A DNA stretch of 64,000 nucleotides from Cloacibacterium caeni (GTDB lineage Bacteria > Bacteroidota > Bacteroidia > Flavobacteriales > Weeksellaceae): the NCBI RefSeq assembly GCF_907163105.1, contig NZ_OU015321.1:2371001-2435000 (forward strand). Direction: 5' to 3'. How positions within the stretch are numbered: the first letter of the stretch is position 1; every line of letters begins with the position of its first letter. Below the pieces are notes generated by a model that saw only the letters and a program-made list of their open reading frames with translations, ran no database searches and had not been told where the DNA came from. The position numbers and the translations under genes are program-made. Of the stretch, positions 43,499 through 52,900 are shown in pieces.

Positions 43499-43853
43499 TT
43501 TCTAAACTGTCTACTTTTATTAAAAGTTTATGTGGATGATTTTCTAAAGACATTAGAGAATCTCCTTCCATTTCTTTGCTTAGCTCACTTTCCATTCTTA
43601 CTTTAATCAATCTGCTCTGTGCGTAAGCATTTCTAGATTTATATTCTTCTGCCTGTTCTTTAAGTTGGTTTACGGTTTCTATTTTTTTGTTGACCAAGTG
43701 ATTGCTGTAAATCATAATCATCAACAAGGAAAAAATGAGTAAAAAATATTTGTAATGAACTTTTACTTCATCACGGTTTAAGAAGTTTCCCTTCATGATA
43801 TCCATGAAAGTAAGTTTCTTTGGTTTTTTATTATATGTTACTCTTTTTGCCAC
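43485..43853 (-). CDS. ftsL: FtsL-like division protein
   Basis: A 122-residue bitopic protein: basic cytoplasmic N-terminus, one membrane segment (about 35-51), then a coiled-coil region (VNQLKEQAEEYKSRNAYAQSRLIKVRMESELSKEM). Sequence identity in this family is low; the call rests on topology and position between rsmH and ftsI. It would act with FtsB/FtsQ to activate FtsW-FtsI. Confidence 0.82.
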   Translation of the reverse strand: MAKRVTYNKKPKKLTFMDIMKGNFLNRDEVKVHYKYFLLIFSLLMIMIYSNHLVNKKIETVNQLKEQAEEYKSRNAYAQSRLIKVRMESELSKEMEGDSLMSLENHPHKLLIKVDSLENGDK

Positions 43854-43872
43854 AGACTTTGTCTGATTTTAA

Positions 43873-44766
43873 TTATATTTTTATTCCCACTCGCATTTTT
43901 GCACTTCTTGCTCTAGAATTTTCTTCTATTTCTTCTTCTGTTGGAATGATGGCTTTACTTTTTAACAATTCAAAAGCTTTAGCATAATTTCCATAAATAT
44001 CTCGTTCTGGTTCTCCTTCGAACATTCCGTTTTTTAGGAAACGTTTTACCAATCTGTCTTCTAAAGAATGATAAGAAATTACGACTAATCTTCCTTCTTT
44101 TTTCAAGATTTTATAAGACTGTAGCAACATTTCTTTTAAAACTTCTAGCTCTTGATTTACCTCTATTCTAATCGCTTGGAACAACTGTGCAAAAAATTTA
44201 TTCTGCTTAAATTGTGGAATATAACTAAAGACTTTTTTCAAATCTTCGGTGGTTACAATTTCCTTTACTTTTCTAGCGTGTACAATTTCTCTCGCTAGTT
44301 TTCTGGCTTCTCTTATTTCACCATAGTAGTAGAAAATATCAGCCAAATGTTCTTCTTCGTATTCATTCACTACTTTTCTCGCGTCTAGATGTTGCATCAC
44401 GTTCATTCTCATGTCTAGAGGTGCATCACTTCTGGTAGAAAAACCACGTTCTGCAGCATCAAATTGGTGAGAAGAAACACCTAAATCTCCTAAAATTCCG
44501 TCTACTTCAGTTACGCCGTACATCAACAATGAATTTTCTAAAAATCTAAAATTCTGATTGATTAATGTAAATCTTTCATCATCAATTGAATTGTTAAGCG
44601 CGTCTAAATCTTGGTCAAAACTGTATAGTTTTCCTTTGCTGGAAAGTCTTTTTAATATTTCACGAGAATGGCCACCTCCACCGAAAGTTACATCTACGTA
44701 AACTCCATCAGGATTAGTGATGAGAGCGTCTATACTTTCCTTTAATAATACAGGATTGTGATACAT
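43873..44766 (-). CDS. rsmH: 16S rRNA (cytosine-1402-N4) methyltransferase
   Basis: A 297-residue SAM-dependent methyltransferase (MraW). YHNPVLLKESIDAL, the SAM motif VDVTFGGGGHSREIL, GILGDLGVSSHQFD and RGFSTRSDAPLDMRM are diagnostic, as is the C-terminal RSAKMRVG. It modifies C1402 in the ribosomal P site. It lies 41 bases after mraZ. Confidence 0.97.
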   Translation of the reverse strand: MYHNPVLLKESIDALITNPDGVYVDVTFGGGGHSREILKRLSSKGKLYSFDQDLDALNNSIDDERFTLINQNFRFLENSLLMYGVTEVDGILGDLGVSSHQFDAAERGFSTRSDAPLDMRMNVMQHLDARKVVNEYEEEHLADIFYYYGEIREARKLAREIVHARKVKEIVTTEDLKKVFSYIPQFKQNKFFAQLFQAIRIEVNQELEVLKEMLLQSYKILKKEGRLVVISYHSLEDRLVKRFLKNGMFEGEPERDIYGNYAKAFELLKSKAIIPTEEEIEENSRARSAKMRVGIKI

Positions 44767-44807
44767 TCTATTAGATTTAAAAAATTATAAAAATTGAGGT
44801 GTAGAGA

Positions 44808-45272
44808 TTATTCTTCGTCAAAATTGATGTCGCCCATCACTTCTTCGGTTAGTTTCCCGAAATCAACTTCGTTGGTAGCAATTACTTTTTCATACGCTTC
44901 TTTGTCCCAAATTTCAAACTGTTCACCTGCTCCTGAAATCACTATTTCTTTATGAAGATTGGCAAATTGTTTCAAATCTTTTGGAATAAGAATCCTCTCA
45001 GAAGAATCCAGCTCTACGTTTTTTACACCGGCGGTAAACATTCTGATGAAATCTGCATTCTTTTTCACGAAACGGTTCAGTCCGTTTATCTTTTTCATCA
45101 GTTTTTCCCAAGGCTGCATTGGGTAAACTTCTAAGCAATTCTGAAACACAGCACGCTTAATTACAAAGTTCTTGTCCTCAGAACTTTGCAATAGTTTTAC
45201 TAATGACGAAGGAAGCTTTATTCTGCCTTTGTCATCAATCTTGCATTCATATGTTTCGTAGAAATGAATCAT
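44808..45272 (-). CDS. mraZ: Transcriptional regulator MraZ
   Basis: A 154-residue protein of two AbrB-like repeats: YECKIDDKGRIKLPSSL (early) and VELDSSERILIPKDL (middle). The start at 45272 (MIHFYETYECKID) is preferred over an upstream TTG. MraZ rings bind TGGG repeats upstream of their own operon and repress or modulate it; two such repeats lie at 45306-45320. It is the first gene of the division cluster. Confidence 0.95.
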   Translation of the reverse strand: MIHFYETYECKIDDKGRIKLPSSLVKLLQSSEDKNFVIKRAVFQNCLEVYPMQPWEKLMKKINGLNRFVKKNADFIRMFTAGVKNVELDSSERILIPKDLKQFANLHKEIVISGAGEQFEIWDKEAYEKVIATNEVDFGKLTEEVMGDINFDEE

Positions 45273-45278
45273 TTGGAG

Positions 45279-45286
45279 CAAATTTA
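45279..45286 (-). promoter_or_regulatory. Candidate -7 box of the mraZ operon
   Basis: TAAATTTG on the minus strand fits TAnnTTTG but ends only 6 bases before the ATG, which would give an almost leaderless transcript. No TTTG -33 element is seen; the MraZ repeats lie where such an element would be. Another promoter farther upstream is possible. Confidence 0.3.
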
Positions 45287-45305
45287 TTTATTATTTTCTA
45301 AAATT

Positions 45306-45320
45306 TCCCACTTTTCCCCA
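45306..45320 (-). promoter_or_regulatory. Candidate MraZ operator (two TGGGN repeats)
   Basis: On the minus strand TGGGG and TGGGA are separated by exactly five bases (AAAAG), the same 10-base period as known MraZ-binding repeats, 34-48 bases before the mraZ start. Escherichia coli has three such repeats; here only two are seen. Confidence 0.65.
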
Positions 45321-45490
45321 CTTTTTAACTTAATGTTGATAACTTTTTAGTTGTAGAGCTTTTTATAGCTAACTTATTGATTAATAAAATGTTAATAAAT
45401 GAGTGTGATGCAAGGGTAGATGTAAGACGAATTGATGTACTTTAAATGAAATTAACACAACAAAAACCGGTCAAAATTCCATTTTTTTTG

Positions 45491-45498
45491 TATTTTTG
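45491..45498 (+). promoter_or_regulatory. Candidate -7 box of the alpha/beta hydrolase gene
   Basis: TATTTTTG fits TAnnTTTG, 19 bases before the ATG at 45518, in the region divergent from mraZ. No -33 partner is clear. Confidence 0.4.
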
Positions 45499-45517
45499 CG
45501 TTTGACAGATACGTTAT

Positions 45518-46279
45518 ATGATTTTTAATACCAAAAAGGAGAAGAAATATACATTTATAGAAAGCGGAGAAGGTCATCCTATGGTGCTTCTACATGGATT
45601 GATGGGAGGCTTAAGTAATTTTGATAAAATGATTACTTATTTCTCAGAAAGAGGCTATAAAGTTTATGTTCCGCAACTTCCTATTTATGATTTGCCAGTG
45701 CTGAATACTAATCTTACCAGCATCGCAAAATATGTAGCAAGATTTATAAAAGATAAAATAGGACAACCCGTAACTTTAGTGGGGAATTCTATGGGTGGTC
45801 ATATTGGCCTTATTCTTACATTAGCTAATCCAGAGTTAGTGCATTCTTTAGTTTTAACAGGAAGTTCTGGTTTGTACGAAAAAAGTTTTGGAGAAACTTT
45901 CCCAAGAAGAGGGGATAGAGACTATATCAAAAAGAAAACAGAAGAAGTTTTCTTTGACCCGAAAGTAGCTACAGATGAATTAGTAGACGAAGTTTTCGCG
46001 GTGGTAAATGATAGAATGAAAGGCATTAAAACAGTGCTTTTAGCGAAAAGTGCCATCAAGCATAACATGCTCCATGATTTGCCAAAAATAAAACAGCCAA
46101 CTTGTATTATTTGGGGAAAACAAGACGGAGTAACTCCACCCGATGTAGCAGAAGAAATGGATAGACAAATTCCTAATTCAGACTTGTTCTGGTTAGATGA
46201 ATGCGGTCACGCTGCGATGATGGAAAAACCAGAAGAATTTAATGAAATTCTTTACAACTGGTTAAAAGATAAAATTTAG
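45518..46279 (+). CDS. Alpha/beta-fold hydrolase
   Basis: A 253-residue hydrolase. The oxyanion-region HGLMGGLSNF, nucleophile elbow GNSMGGHIG (Ser in GxSxG), acid in IIWGKQDGVTPPD and catalytic His in DECGHAAMMEKP are all in order. It resembles the BioH/MhpC-like esterase group; the substrate is unknown. It lies 52 bases upstream of engB and is followed by a hairpin. Confidence 0.88.
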   Translation: MIFNTKKEKKYTFIESGEGHPMVLLHGLMGGLSNFDKMITYFSERGYKVYVPQLPIYDLPVLNTNLTSIAKYVARFIKDKIGQPVTLVGNSMGGHIGLILTLANPELVHSLVLTGSSGLYEKSFGETFPRRGDRDYIKKKTEEVFFDPKVATDELVDEVFAVVNDRMKGIKTVLLAKSAIKHNMLHDLPKIKQPTCIIWGKQDGVTPPDVAEEMDRQIPNSDLFWLDECGHAAMMEKPEEFNEILYNWLKDKI

Positions 46280-46301
46280 AATTAAGAAGAAAAAATAATG
46301 A

Positions 46302-46327
46302 TGGAAGTTGAAAAGCTTCCATTTTTT
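46302..46327 (+). terminator. Weak terminator between the hydrolase and engB
   Basis: ATGGAAG and CTTCCAT flank an 8-base loop and are followed by five or six T. It lies about 25 bases after the hydrolase stop codon and just before the engB start. Confidence 0.5.
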
Positions 46328-46331
46328 GAAT

Positions 46332-46952
46332 ATGATAGTAAAGACTGTAAACTTTGTAAAATCTAGTGGGAAATGGCAAGAGTGCCCAGAACCTACGATT
46401 CCTGAATATGCTTTTATCGGTAGAAGTAACGTGGGGAAATCTTCGTTAATCAATGCCATTATGAATCATAAAGATTTGGCAAAAACTTCGCAAACTCCTG
46501 GGAAAACACAGCTGATTAATCATTTTTTGGTGAATGAAAATTGGTATCTTACCGACTTACCTGGCTATGGTTATGCTAAAGTTTCTAAAAGTTTGAGAAA
46601 AGATTTTGAAAAACTCATCACCAATTATATTCTGAATAGGAAAAATTTAGTAACCCTTTTTGTTTTAGTAGACATAAGACATACTCCGCAAAAAATAGAT
46701 TTAGAATTTATGGAATGGTGCGGAGAAAATGGGGTGCCGTTTTCTATCGTTTTTACCAAGCAGGATAAGCTAAAACCAGGAGCTGCCGACAGAAATGTAG
46801 AAGTATATAAAACCAAACTTCTAGAATCTTGGGAAGATTTACCAGATATTTATATTACTTCTGCCGAAAAGAAAATGGGTGGTGATGAAATTCTGAAATT
46901 CATAGAAAAGACCAATGCTTATTTGGTTAAAAATAAAGTGAAGTTCGTGTAG
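46332..46952 (+). CDS. engB: Ribosome-biogenesis GTPase EngB (YihA/YsxC)
   Basis: A 206-residue small GTPase needed for assembly of the large ribosomal subunit. The start at 46332 lies past a terminator-like hairpin; the earlier TTG frame start lies within that hairpin. P-loop [12 protein letters not shown] (G1), TPGKTQ (G2), DLPGYGYA (G3) and TKQDK (G4) are present with the TSA-like G5 (ITSAEKKMG). Confidence 0.96.
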   Translation: MIVKTVNFVKSSGKWQECPEPTIPEYAFIGRSNVGKSSLINAIMNHKDLAKTSQTPGKTQLINHFLVNENWYLTDLPGYGYAKVSKSLRKDFEKLITNYILNRKNLVTLFVLVDIRHTPQKIDLEFMEWCGENGVPFSIVFTKQDKLKPGAADRNVEVYKTKLLESWEDLPDIYITSAEKKMGGDEILKFIEKTNAYLVKNKVKFV

Positions 46953-46954
46953 TT

Positions 46955-47470
46955 ATGTCAACAAAGTTTTATAAAATTTTTGTTTATAGTTTTTTGTTTA
47001 TTTTTCTATTAATTGTTTCTATATCATATTACTTCATCATTAATTCGGAAAAAATTAAATATGATTCAAGTTTAGCAAATCATAAATTTTTAAACCAAAG
47101 AAGCACGGAAATAATTTTTGAAAATGAGGAAAAAGTAAATTATGATGTTATTTTTTTTGATTTTTGTAAAGTTTTAAAGAAAAATGACCACTCATATCAT
47201 TTTATTACAGGAAAAGAAGATAAACCCTTTAATGGATTTACACTGTTCACCTTGAATCATAAATTTTCTAAAATAAAATACTATTTTCCAAACAATAAAG
47301 AATATTATAAAGTTGATCTGGAAGAATTAACAATTAGTAAGCCTTATTTAAAAATTGGAGATTCGATATTTGGAAAATTAAAAGTTGAAATCGAACCACA
47401 ATATATTGGTGCTAATAAAAAACATAAAGGAACCATTTTTTTCAAAACTGTTGTCAAGAGATATGAGTGA
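46955..47470 (+). CDS. Small membrane-anchored protein of unknown function
   Basis: A 171-residue protein with an N-terminal membrane segment (about 8-30, VYSFLFIFLLIVSISYYFII) and a predicted extracytoplasmic beta-rich domain with no motif I know. It begins 2 bases after engB and overlaps the start of the next acetyltransferase gene by 8 bases. Its sequence looks more AT-rich than engB, which would fit a lineage-specific insertion, but this is by eye only. Confidence 0.55.
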   Translation: MSTKFYKIFVYSFLFIFLLIVSISYYFIINSEKIKYDSSLANHKFLNQRSTEIIFENEEKVNYDVIFFDFCKVLKKNDHSYHFITGKEDKPFNGFTLFTLNHKFSKIKYYFPNNKEYYKVDLEELTISKPYLKIGDSIFGKLKVEIEPQYIGANKKHKGTIFFKTVVKRYE

Positions 47471-47921
47471 TATTTTTAATATAACATGGAAAATAAAATC
47501 ATTTGAAGAGCTATCCATTCACGAATTGTATGAGATTTTGAAAGTGAGACAAGAGGTTTTCGTGGTAGAGCAAACTTGTTATTACTTAGATGCAGATGGT
47601 TATGACCAGAAAGCGCTTCATCTTTTTGCAGAAAAAGAAGGGAAAGTGGTTGCGTATTGTAGGATTTTTCCTGAAGGCGTAAAATATCCAGAAGCTTCCA
47701 TCGGAAGAGTTCTTACCCATCCTGATTTTAGAAATTTAAAACTAGGGAAAACTCTTATCCAATTTGCTTTAGAAGCTATAAAAACCAGATTTAATACCAG
47801 TGAATGTAGAATTTCTGCACAAGATTATCTCATTAAATTTTACAGTGATTTTGGGTTTCAAGACACTGGGAAAAAATATCTGGAAGATGATATTCCACAT
47901 ACAGAAATGGCGAGAAAATAA
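47463..47921 (+). CDS. ElaA-like GNAT acetyltransferase
   Basis: A 152-residue acetyltransferase. The start at 47463 (MSDIFNITWKIKSFEEL) is chosen by homology pattern; the longer frame lies inside the upstream gene. YEILKVRQEVFVVEQTCYYLDADGYDQ is characteristic of ElaA, followed by SIGRVLTHPDFRNLKLGKTLIQFAL (acetyl-CoA site) and CRISAQDYLIKFYSDFGF. Substrate unknown. Confidence 0.88.
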   Translation: MSDIFNITWKIKSFEELSIHELYEILKVRQEVFVVEQTCYYLDADGYDQKALHLFAEKEGKVVAYCRIFPEGVKYPEASIGRVLTHPDFRNLKLGKTLIQFALEAIKTRFNTSECRISAQDYLIKFYSDFGFQDTGKKYLEDDIPHTEMARK

Positions 47922-48001
47922 TTTCTCACCATTCATGTTTTCGCTTGTGTTTTCTTCTTTGATTTAAAAGATTTATAATTTTAAAAGTACTGATAAAAAT
48001 A

Positions 48002-48025
48002 AATGGTGAGATTTCTCTCACCATT
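48002..48025. repeat. Perfect hairpin after the ElaA-like gene
   Basis: AATGGTGAGA and TCTCACCATT pair around TTTC. A further TTTCTCACCATT occurs at 47923-47934, right after the ElaA stop codon, and could pair with the left arm instead. There is no T run, so it is not a standard terminator. Confidence 0.6.
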
Positions 48026-48111
48026 CCCCGTTTAAAACTTACTCTACTCTTAATGCAAGTGTGTTGTTATTTAAAGTTATTAGTCTAATAAAAAATTTTA
48101 CTCTAAATTAC

Positions 48112-48140
48112 AAAAAAAGAGCAGACTAAAAAGTCTGCTC
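48112..48140 (-). terminator. Terminator of msrA
   Basis: Arms GAGCAGACT and AGTCTGCTC (48119-48127, 48132-48140) followed on the minus strand by seven T, 22 bases after the msrA stop codon. Confidence 0.9.
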
Positions 48141-48162
48141 AAAAGTTAAATTTTTCAATTCT

Positions 48163-48801
48163 TTATTTCAATAGCCCAAGTTCGCCGAAATGTTTTTTGA
48201 ATTTGGCTACTTTTGGACCTACTACAGCGCTACAATAAGGCTGATTAGGATTGATTTCAAAATAGTTTTGGTGATATTTCTCTGCGCCCCAGAATTTTTC
48301 AAAAGGAACGATTTGAGTAACATATTTCCCGTTCCATTTTCCAGATTTTTCTGAATTTTCCAGAGAAACTTGTGCTTCTTCTTTTTGTTTTTCAGAATGA
48401 TAGAAAATTACGGAACGGTATTGTGTACCGATGTCTTCACCTTGTCTGTTTAATTGGGTAGGATCGTGCAGGAACCAAAAAGATTCTAACAATTGCGAAA
48501 AAGAAATAACAGAAGGATCAAAGGCGATTTGTACCACTTCTGCATGACCCGTTTCACCTGTACAAACTTCTTCGTAAGTAGGATTTTCTTTATGACCACC
48601 AGAATAGCCAGAAGTTACAGATTCTACACCTTTTAACATGTCAAAACATGCTTCTACACACCAAAAACAACCGCCACCAAACGTAGCATATTCTAGATTT
48701 TTGTTTTCCATTTTAAGATTTTTTTTCTTTGAAACTTTATTTTCTTGTCCGTTACAAGAAATCAGTAAAATACTCATCAAAAATATAAAAAACTTTTTCA
48801 T
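48163..48801 (-). CDS. msrA: Peptide-methionine (S)-S-oxide reductase, lipoprotein form
   Basis: A 212-residue MsrA that repairs oxidised methionine. The N-terminus is a lipoprotein signal (MKKFFIFLMSILLISC, lipid Cys16), so it acts outside the cytoplasm. The catalytic motif GGGCFWC (Cys45) is followed by SGYSGGHKENPTYEEVCTGETGHAEVVQ. An internal ATG at codon 31 could also give a cytoplasmic form without the signal. Confidence 0.94.
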   Translation of the reverse strand: MKKFFIFLMSILLISCNGQENKVSKKKNLKMENKNLEYATFGGGCFWCVEACFDMLKGVESVTSGYSGGHKENPTYEEVCTGETGHAEVVQIAFDPSVISFSQLLESFWFLHDPTQLNRQGEDIGTQYRSVIFYHSEKQKEEAQVSLENSEKSGKWNGKYVTQIVPFEKFWGAEKYHQNYFEINPNQPYCSAVVGPKVAKFKKHFGELGLLK

Positions 48802-48843
48802 TTAGAAATAACGTTGTTGTTTTAATTTTTATTTTAATAATAG

Positions 48844-49371
48844 TTAAAATCTTTTGCCAATTCCTAACATTCCTGTGGTGTTTACTTTATTTTCTCCTCC
48901 AAAATTTCGTCCTAATCCTGTTCCGATTTCTAAGACAATATCATTTTTTACCACCCACTTTCCTCCGAATTTAAATCCGACACCAAAATTGGTTTCTTTT
49001 TCTGTAGTATACATAGTGTATCCTCCATATTGAGAAGAAACATAATAAGATTTTTCTACATCTCCACTGTTAATGCTGCAATATCCGCCAATATAAAAAC
49101 CATTGGCTCTTTTTTTACCAAAATAGTAATTATAATAAGGTGTTATACTGAACCCATTATTATCATCTATTATATAGTCATCAAGAAGAAAAGAAGTGGT
49201 AACCCCAATTCCTGAGTTTTCAGAAATAATTCTTTCGTACTCTACATTTACTGCTCCTAAAACTAATGCAACAGGATTTATCACGATGTCATTTGATTTT
49301 AAAGTTGTAGAATTTTGAGAAAATGTAAACGTGCTAACAGCTAGAGTAAAAATTGTAATCAGTTTTTTCAT
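48844..49371 (-). CDS. Outer-membrane beta-barrel protein, small
   Basis: A 175-residue protein with signal peptide (MKKLITIFTLAVSTFTFSQ) and alternating hydrophobic strands with glycine and aromatic girdle residues (SITPYYNYYFGKK, GFYIGGYCSIN, TNFGVGFKFGGKW). It ends in Phe, as expected for BamA substrates. It resembles the 8-stranded OmpW/OprF-type barrels; role unknown. Confidence 0.75.
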   Translation of the reverse strand: MKKLITIFTLAVSTFTFSQNSTTLKSNDIVINPVALVLGAVNVEYERIISENSGIGVTTSFLLDDYIIDDNNGFSITPYYNYYFGKKRANGFYIGGYCSINSGDVEKSYYVSSQYGGYTMYTTEKETNFGVGFKFGGKWVVKNDIVLEIGTGLGRNFGGENKVNTTGMLGIGKRF

Positions 49372-49439
49372 TGTATTGTTTTTAATTAATGCTAAAGTAT
49401 TAAAATTTTTCTCAAAAAATCTTGATTACAATCAATTTC

Positions 49440-49472
49440 ATAAAAAAAATCCGAAGAAAAACTCTTCGGATT
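49440..49472 (-). terminator. Terminator of secA
   Basis: AATCCGAAGA and TCTTCGGATT pair around a short A/C loop at about 49448-49472; the minus strand continues with eight T. It lies 25 bases after the secA stop codon. Confidence 0.88.
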
Positions 49473-49496
49473 TTAATGTATATAATGTTGAGTAGA

Positions 49497-52400
49497 TTAA
49501 GAAGTAGGAATTTCTCCTTTGAATAAGAACGAAATAATTTCTTTGTTTACTTTATCCATCATTTCGCTGAACAAATGGAAAGACTCCTGTTTGTAAATTA
49601 CCAATGGGTCTTTTTGCTCATAAACTGCACCTTGTGAAGATTTACGTAAATCATCCATTTCTTTAAGGTGATGTTTCCAGTTTTCGTCTATAATGGTTAA
49701 ACAGATGTTCTTCTCGAAATCATTAATCATAGATTCGCACTGAGTTTCATAAGCTTGCTTAAGATCAGTAACAATGGTAAGTGTTTTGGTTCCGTCAGAG
49801 AAAGGTACTTGTACGTTTTTGAACATATGACCTTGTTGTTTGAATACATTTTCTATGATTGGGAAAGAGTTTTCTTTCAATAAAACCAATCTGTTTTTAT
49901 AATCTTCTTCTGCTTTTTTGAAAACGATATCTGTGATTTCTTTTTCAGTTTTTGCCTTGAATTCAGCTTCAGTAAGTGGAGCTTCCATCGTGAAGAATTT
50001 GATGATTTCGTATTCAAATTCTTTGAATTGGTTGCCGCCTTTTGTATTGCTTACAATAGATGCTGCTACATCATAAATGGTATTAATGATGTCATATTTT
50101 AAATGGTCGCCAAACAATGCATTTTTTCTACGTTTGTAGATTACATCACGTTGTTTGTTCATTACATCATCATATTCTAGCAATCTTTTTCTGATACCGA
50201 AGTTGTTTTCTTCTACTTTTTTCTGAGCTCTTTCGATAGATTTGGTAATCATAGAGTGCTGAATTACTTCGCCTTCTTTGTGTCCCATTTTATCCATCAT
50301 TTTTGCGATTCTTTCAGAACCGAAAAGTCTCATTAAGTTATCTTCTAGAGAAACATAGAATTGCGAGCTTCCTGGGTCTCCTTGTCTACCAGCTCTACCT
50401 CTTAACTGTCTGTCTACACGTCTAGAATCGTGTCTTTCTGTACCTATAATTGCTAAACCTCCGTTTGCTTTTACGTCTCCTTGCAATTTAATATCGGTAC
50501 CACGACCAGCCATGTTGGTAGCAATGGTTACTACACCAGATCTACCAGCTTCAGCTACAATGTCTGCTTCTTTTTTGTGCAATTTCGCATTCAATACATT
50601 ATGCGGAATTTTTCTTAATTGAAGTGCTTTTGACAAGAACTGAGAAATTTCTACAGAAGTTGTACCTACAAGTATTGGTCTTCCTGCTGCAGTAAGTCTT
50701 TCGATTTCATCAATTACCGCATTGAATTTTTCTCTGTTGGTTTTATAAACTAAATCTTGTCTATCATCTCTGATGATTGGTCTATTGGTAGGAATTACAA
50801 CTACGTCTAATTTATAAATTTGCCAGAATTCTCCTGCTTCAGTTTCTGCAGTACCCGTCATCCCGGCTAATTTGTTATACATTCTGAAGTAGTTCTGTAA
50901 CGTAATAGTAGCGAAAGTTTGTGTAGCTGCTTCGATTTTTACATTTTCTTTAGCTTCAATCGCTTGGTGAAGTCCGTCAGAATAACGTCTTCCTTCCATG
51001 ATACGTCCTGTTTGCTCATCTACGATTTTTACTTCGCCGTCGATGACTACATATTCATCATCTTTTTCAAATAAAGTATATGCTTTTAATAGTTGATTTA
51101 AAGTGTGAATTCTTTCAGATTTTACAGCATAATTTCTGAAAAGCTCTTCTTTTTGAGCAAATTCTTCTTCTTTAGTAAGATTTTTTGCCTCTAATTCAGC
51201 AATCAAGGTTCCGATGTCTTCTAAAACGAAGAAGTTAGCATCTTGGTTACCTTGAGACATATATTCTACACCTTTGTCTGTAAGGTCTATTTGATTATTT
51301 TTCTCGTCGATTACAAAATAAAGGTCTTTATCTACAATACGCATTCTCTTGCTATTGTCTTGCATGTATTCCCCTTCTGTTTTTTGTAAAAGCACTCTTA
51401 TTCCTTCTTCTGAAAGGAATTTGATGAGGTGTTTGTTTTTAGGTAAACCTCTGTAAGCCTGTAAAAGTTTAAAACCTCCGTCTGTTTTATTACCTGCTGC
51501 AATTAATTTCTTCGCTTCGGTTAATAAATTAGAAACGATTTGTTTCTGAACGGCTACAATTCTGTCTACAGAAGGTTTTAACACATCGAATTCTTGTCTG
51601 TCACCTTGAGGAATTGGTCCAGAAATAATCAATGGAGTTCTCGCATCATCAATTAATACTGAGTCTACTTCATCGACAATTGCAAAGTTTAATTCACCTT
51701 GAACTAATTCTTCAGGCGAAGAAACCATGTTGTCTCTTAAATAGTCAAAACCGAACTCATTATTGGTTCCATAAGTGATATCTGCTTGATAAGCTTTTCT
51801 TCTTGCATCTGTATTCGGTTGATGCAAATCGATACAATCGATGCTTAAACCGTGGAACTGATAAATTGGTCCCATCCAAGCCGAGTCTCTTTTTGCCAAG
51901 TAATCATTCACGGTAACTACGTGAACACCACGGCCAGGAAGTGCATTTAAGTAAATAGGTAGCGTTCCTACTAAAGTTTTACCTTCACCAGTTGCCATTT
52001 CGGCGATTCTACCACTGTGAAGTGCAACACCACCGATAAATTGGGTGTCATAGTGAACCATGTCCCAAATTACTTCTTTACCAGCAGCATCCCATTTGTT
52101 TTTCCAAAAAGCTTTGTCTCCTTTAATTTCTACAAAATCTTTAGCAGCAGCTAATTCTTGGTCATGCTCAGTTGCTGTAACGGTAAGTCCGCCGTTTTGA
52201 GCCAATCTTCTTGCAGTTTCTTTGATAACCGCAAAAGCTTCTGGAAGAATGTCGTTCAATACTTTTTCTTCAATTTGATAAGAATCCTTTTTCAGCGTTT
52301 CAATTTGCCCAAAAAGTTTTTCTTTTTCGTCTACGTCAGAAGATTTTGCAATTTGCTCATGAACTTCTACTACCTGATTGGTAATGTGTTCTGTAGCTGC

Positions 52401-52571
52401 ATCAATTTTATCTTTGAATTCTTGAGTTTTTGCTCTCAATTCATCATCCGAAAGCTCGGCAATTGCGGGCTCTACTTTCTTAATTTTGTCTACAACTTTT
52501 TTGATTTCTTTGAGGTCTTTAGCGTTTTTGTCGCCTAAGAATCCTTGAAGAACTTTATTTAAAAAACTCAT
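49497..52571 (-). CDS. secA: Preprotein translocase ATPase SecA
   Basis: A 1024-residue motor that drives proteins through SecYEG. Walker [11 protein letters not shown], Walker [22 protein letters not shown], the [13 protein letters not shown] and [14 protein letters not shown] helicase motifs and [17 protein letters not shown] are present. Long insertions in the first nucleotide domain (about 340-480) explain the length, as in other Bacteroidota. The C-terminus ends [10 protein letters not shown], without the cysteine-rich zinc tail that binds SecB in many bacteria. Confidence 0.97.
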   Translation of the reverse strand: MSFLNKVLQGFLGDKNAKDLKEIKKVVDKIKKVEPAIAELSDDELRAKTQEFKDKIDAATEHITNQVVEVHEQIAKSSDVDEKEKLFGQIETLKKDSYQIEEKVLNDILPEAFAVIKETARRLAQNGGLTVTATEHDQELAAAKDFVEIKGDKAFWKNKWDAAGKEVIWDMVHYDTQFIGGVALHSGRIAEMATGEGKTLVGTLPIYLNALPGRGVHVVTVNDYLAKRDSAWMGPIYQFHGLSIDCIDLHQPNTDARRKAYQADITYGTNNEFGFDYLRDNMVSSPEELVQGELNFAIVDEVDSVLIDDARTPLIISGPIPQGDRQEFDVLKPSVDRIVAVQKQIVSNLLTEAKKLIAAGNKTDGGFKLLQAYRGLPKNKHLIKFLSEEGIRVLLQKTEGEYMQDNSKRMRIVDKDLYFVIDEKNNQIDLTDKGVEYMSQGNQDANFFVLEDIGTLIAELEAKNLTKEEEFAQKEELFRNYAVKSERIHTLNQLLKAYTLFEKDDEYVVIDGEVKIVDEQTGRIMEGRRYSDGLHQAIEAKENVKIEAATQTFATITLQNYFRMYNKLAGMTGTAETEAGEFWQIYKLDVVVIPTNRPIIRDDRQDLVYKTNREKFNAVIDEIERLTAAGRPILVGTTSVEISQFLSKALQLRKIPHNVLNAKLHKKEADIVAEAGRSGVVTIATNMAGRGTDIKLQGDVKANGGLAIIGTERHDSRRVDRQLRGRAGRQGDPGSSQFYVSLEDNLMRLFGSERIAKMMDKMGHKEGEVIQHSMITKSIERAQKKVEENNFGIRKRLLEYDDVMNKQRDVIYKRRKNALFGDHLKYDIINTIYDVAASIVSNTKGGNQFKEFEYEIIKFFTMEAPLTEAEFKAKTEKEITDIVFKKAEEDYKNRLVLLKENSFPIIENVFKQQGHMFKNVQVPFSDGTKTLTIVTDLKQAYETQCESMINDFEKNICLTIIDENWKHHLKEMDDLRKSSQGAVYEQKDPLVIYKQESFHLFSEMMDKVNKEIISFLFKGEIPTS

Positions 52572-52643
52572 AATAATTGCTTTTGGCTAGTAGCAAAATG
52601 CTTCAGCCATATTAACGTTAAATTTATAAAAATTCAAAAAAAA

Positions 52644-52673
52644 GCCGATTGCCGATTGCCGACAGCCGACTGC
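52644..52673. repeat. Four tandem copies of a 7-base unit upstream of secA
   Basis: GCCGATT, GCCGATT, GCCGACA and GCCGACT follow one another at 52644-52671. Two are identical and two differ by one or two bases. The run lies between the DUF2795 gene (ending at 52679) and secA. Confidence 0.8.
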
Positions 52674-52678
52674 ATTTT

Positions 52679-52900
52679 TTAGTATTCGTCTTCGTTCCAG
52701 AGGAAGTCTTCGTCTGTAGGATAATCACTCCAGACTTCTTCTATGCTTTCATAGATTTCTCCTTCGTCTTCAATGGCTTGAAGATTTTCTACTACTTCCA
52801 TTGGTGCACCTGTTCTAATAGCATAATCGATAAGCTCTGCTTTAGTCATCGGCCAAGGTGCGTCGCTTAAATATGAAGCTAATTCTAATGTCCAATACAT
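52679..52900 (-). CDS. DUF2795-family small acidic protein
   Basis: A 73-residue protein. YLSDAPWPMTKAELIDYAIRTGAPMEVVENLQAIEDEGEIYESIEEVW matches the DUF2795 family, widespread in Bacteroidota; function is unknown. The C-terminus is strongly acidic. It is upstream of secA on the same strand, 107 bases away. Confidence 0.85.
   Translation of the reverse strand: MYWTLELASYLSDAPWPMTKAELIDYAIRTGAPMEVVENLQAIEDEGEIYESIEEVWSDYPTDEDFLWNEDEY

Noticed and set aside
45279-45286. Firm claim of a leaderless mraZ transcript
   Set aside because: The TAAATTTG box is 6 bases from the ATG, but this octamer is frequent in AT-rich DNA and no -33 partner is seen; kept only as a weak candidate.
48002-48025. Terminator for the ElaA-like gene
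   Set aside because: The hairpin is perfect but has no T run on either strand; listed as a hairpin only.
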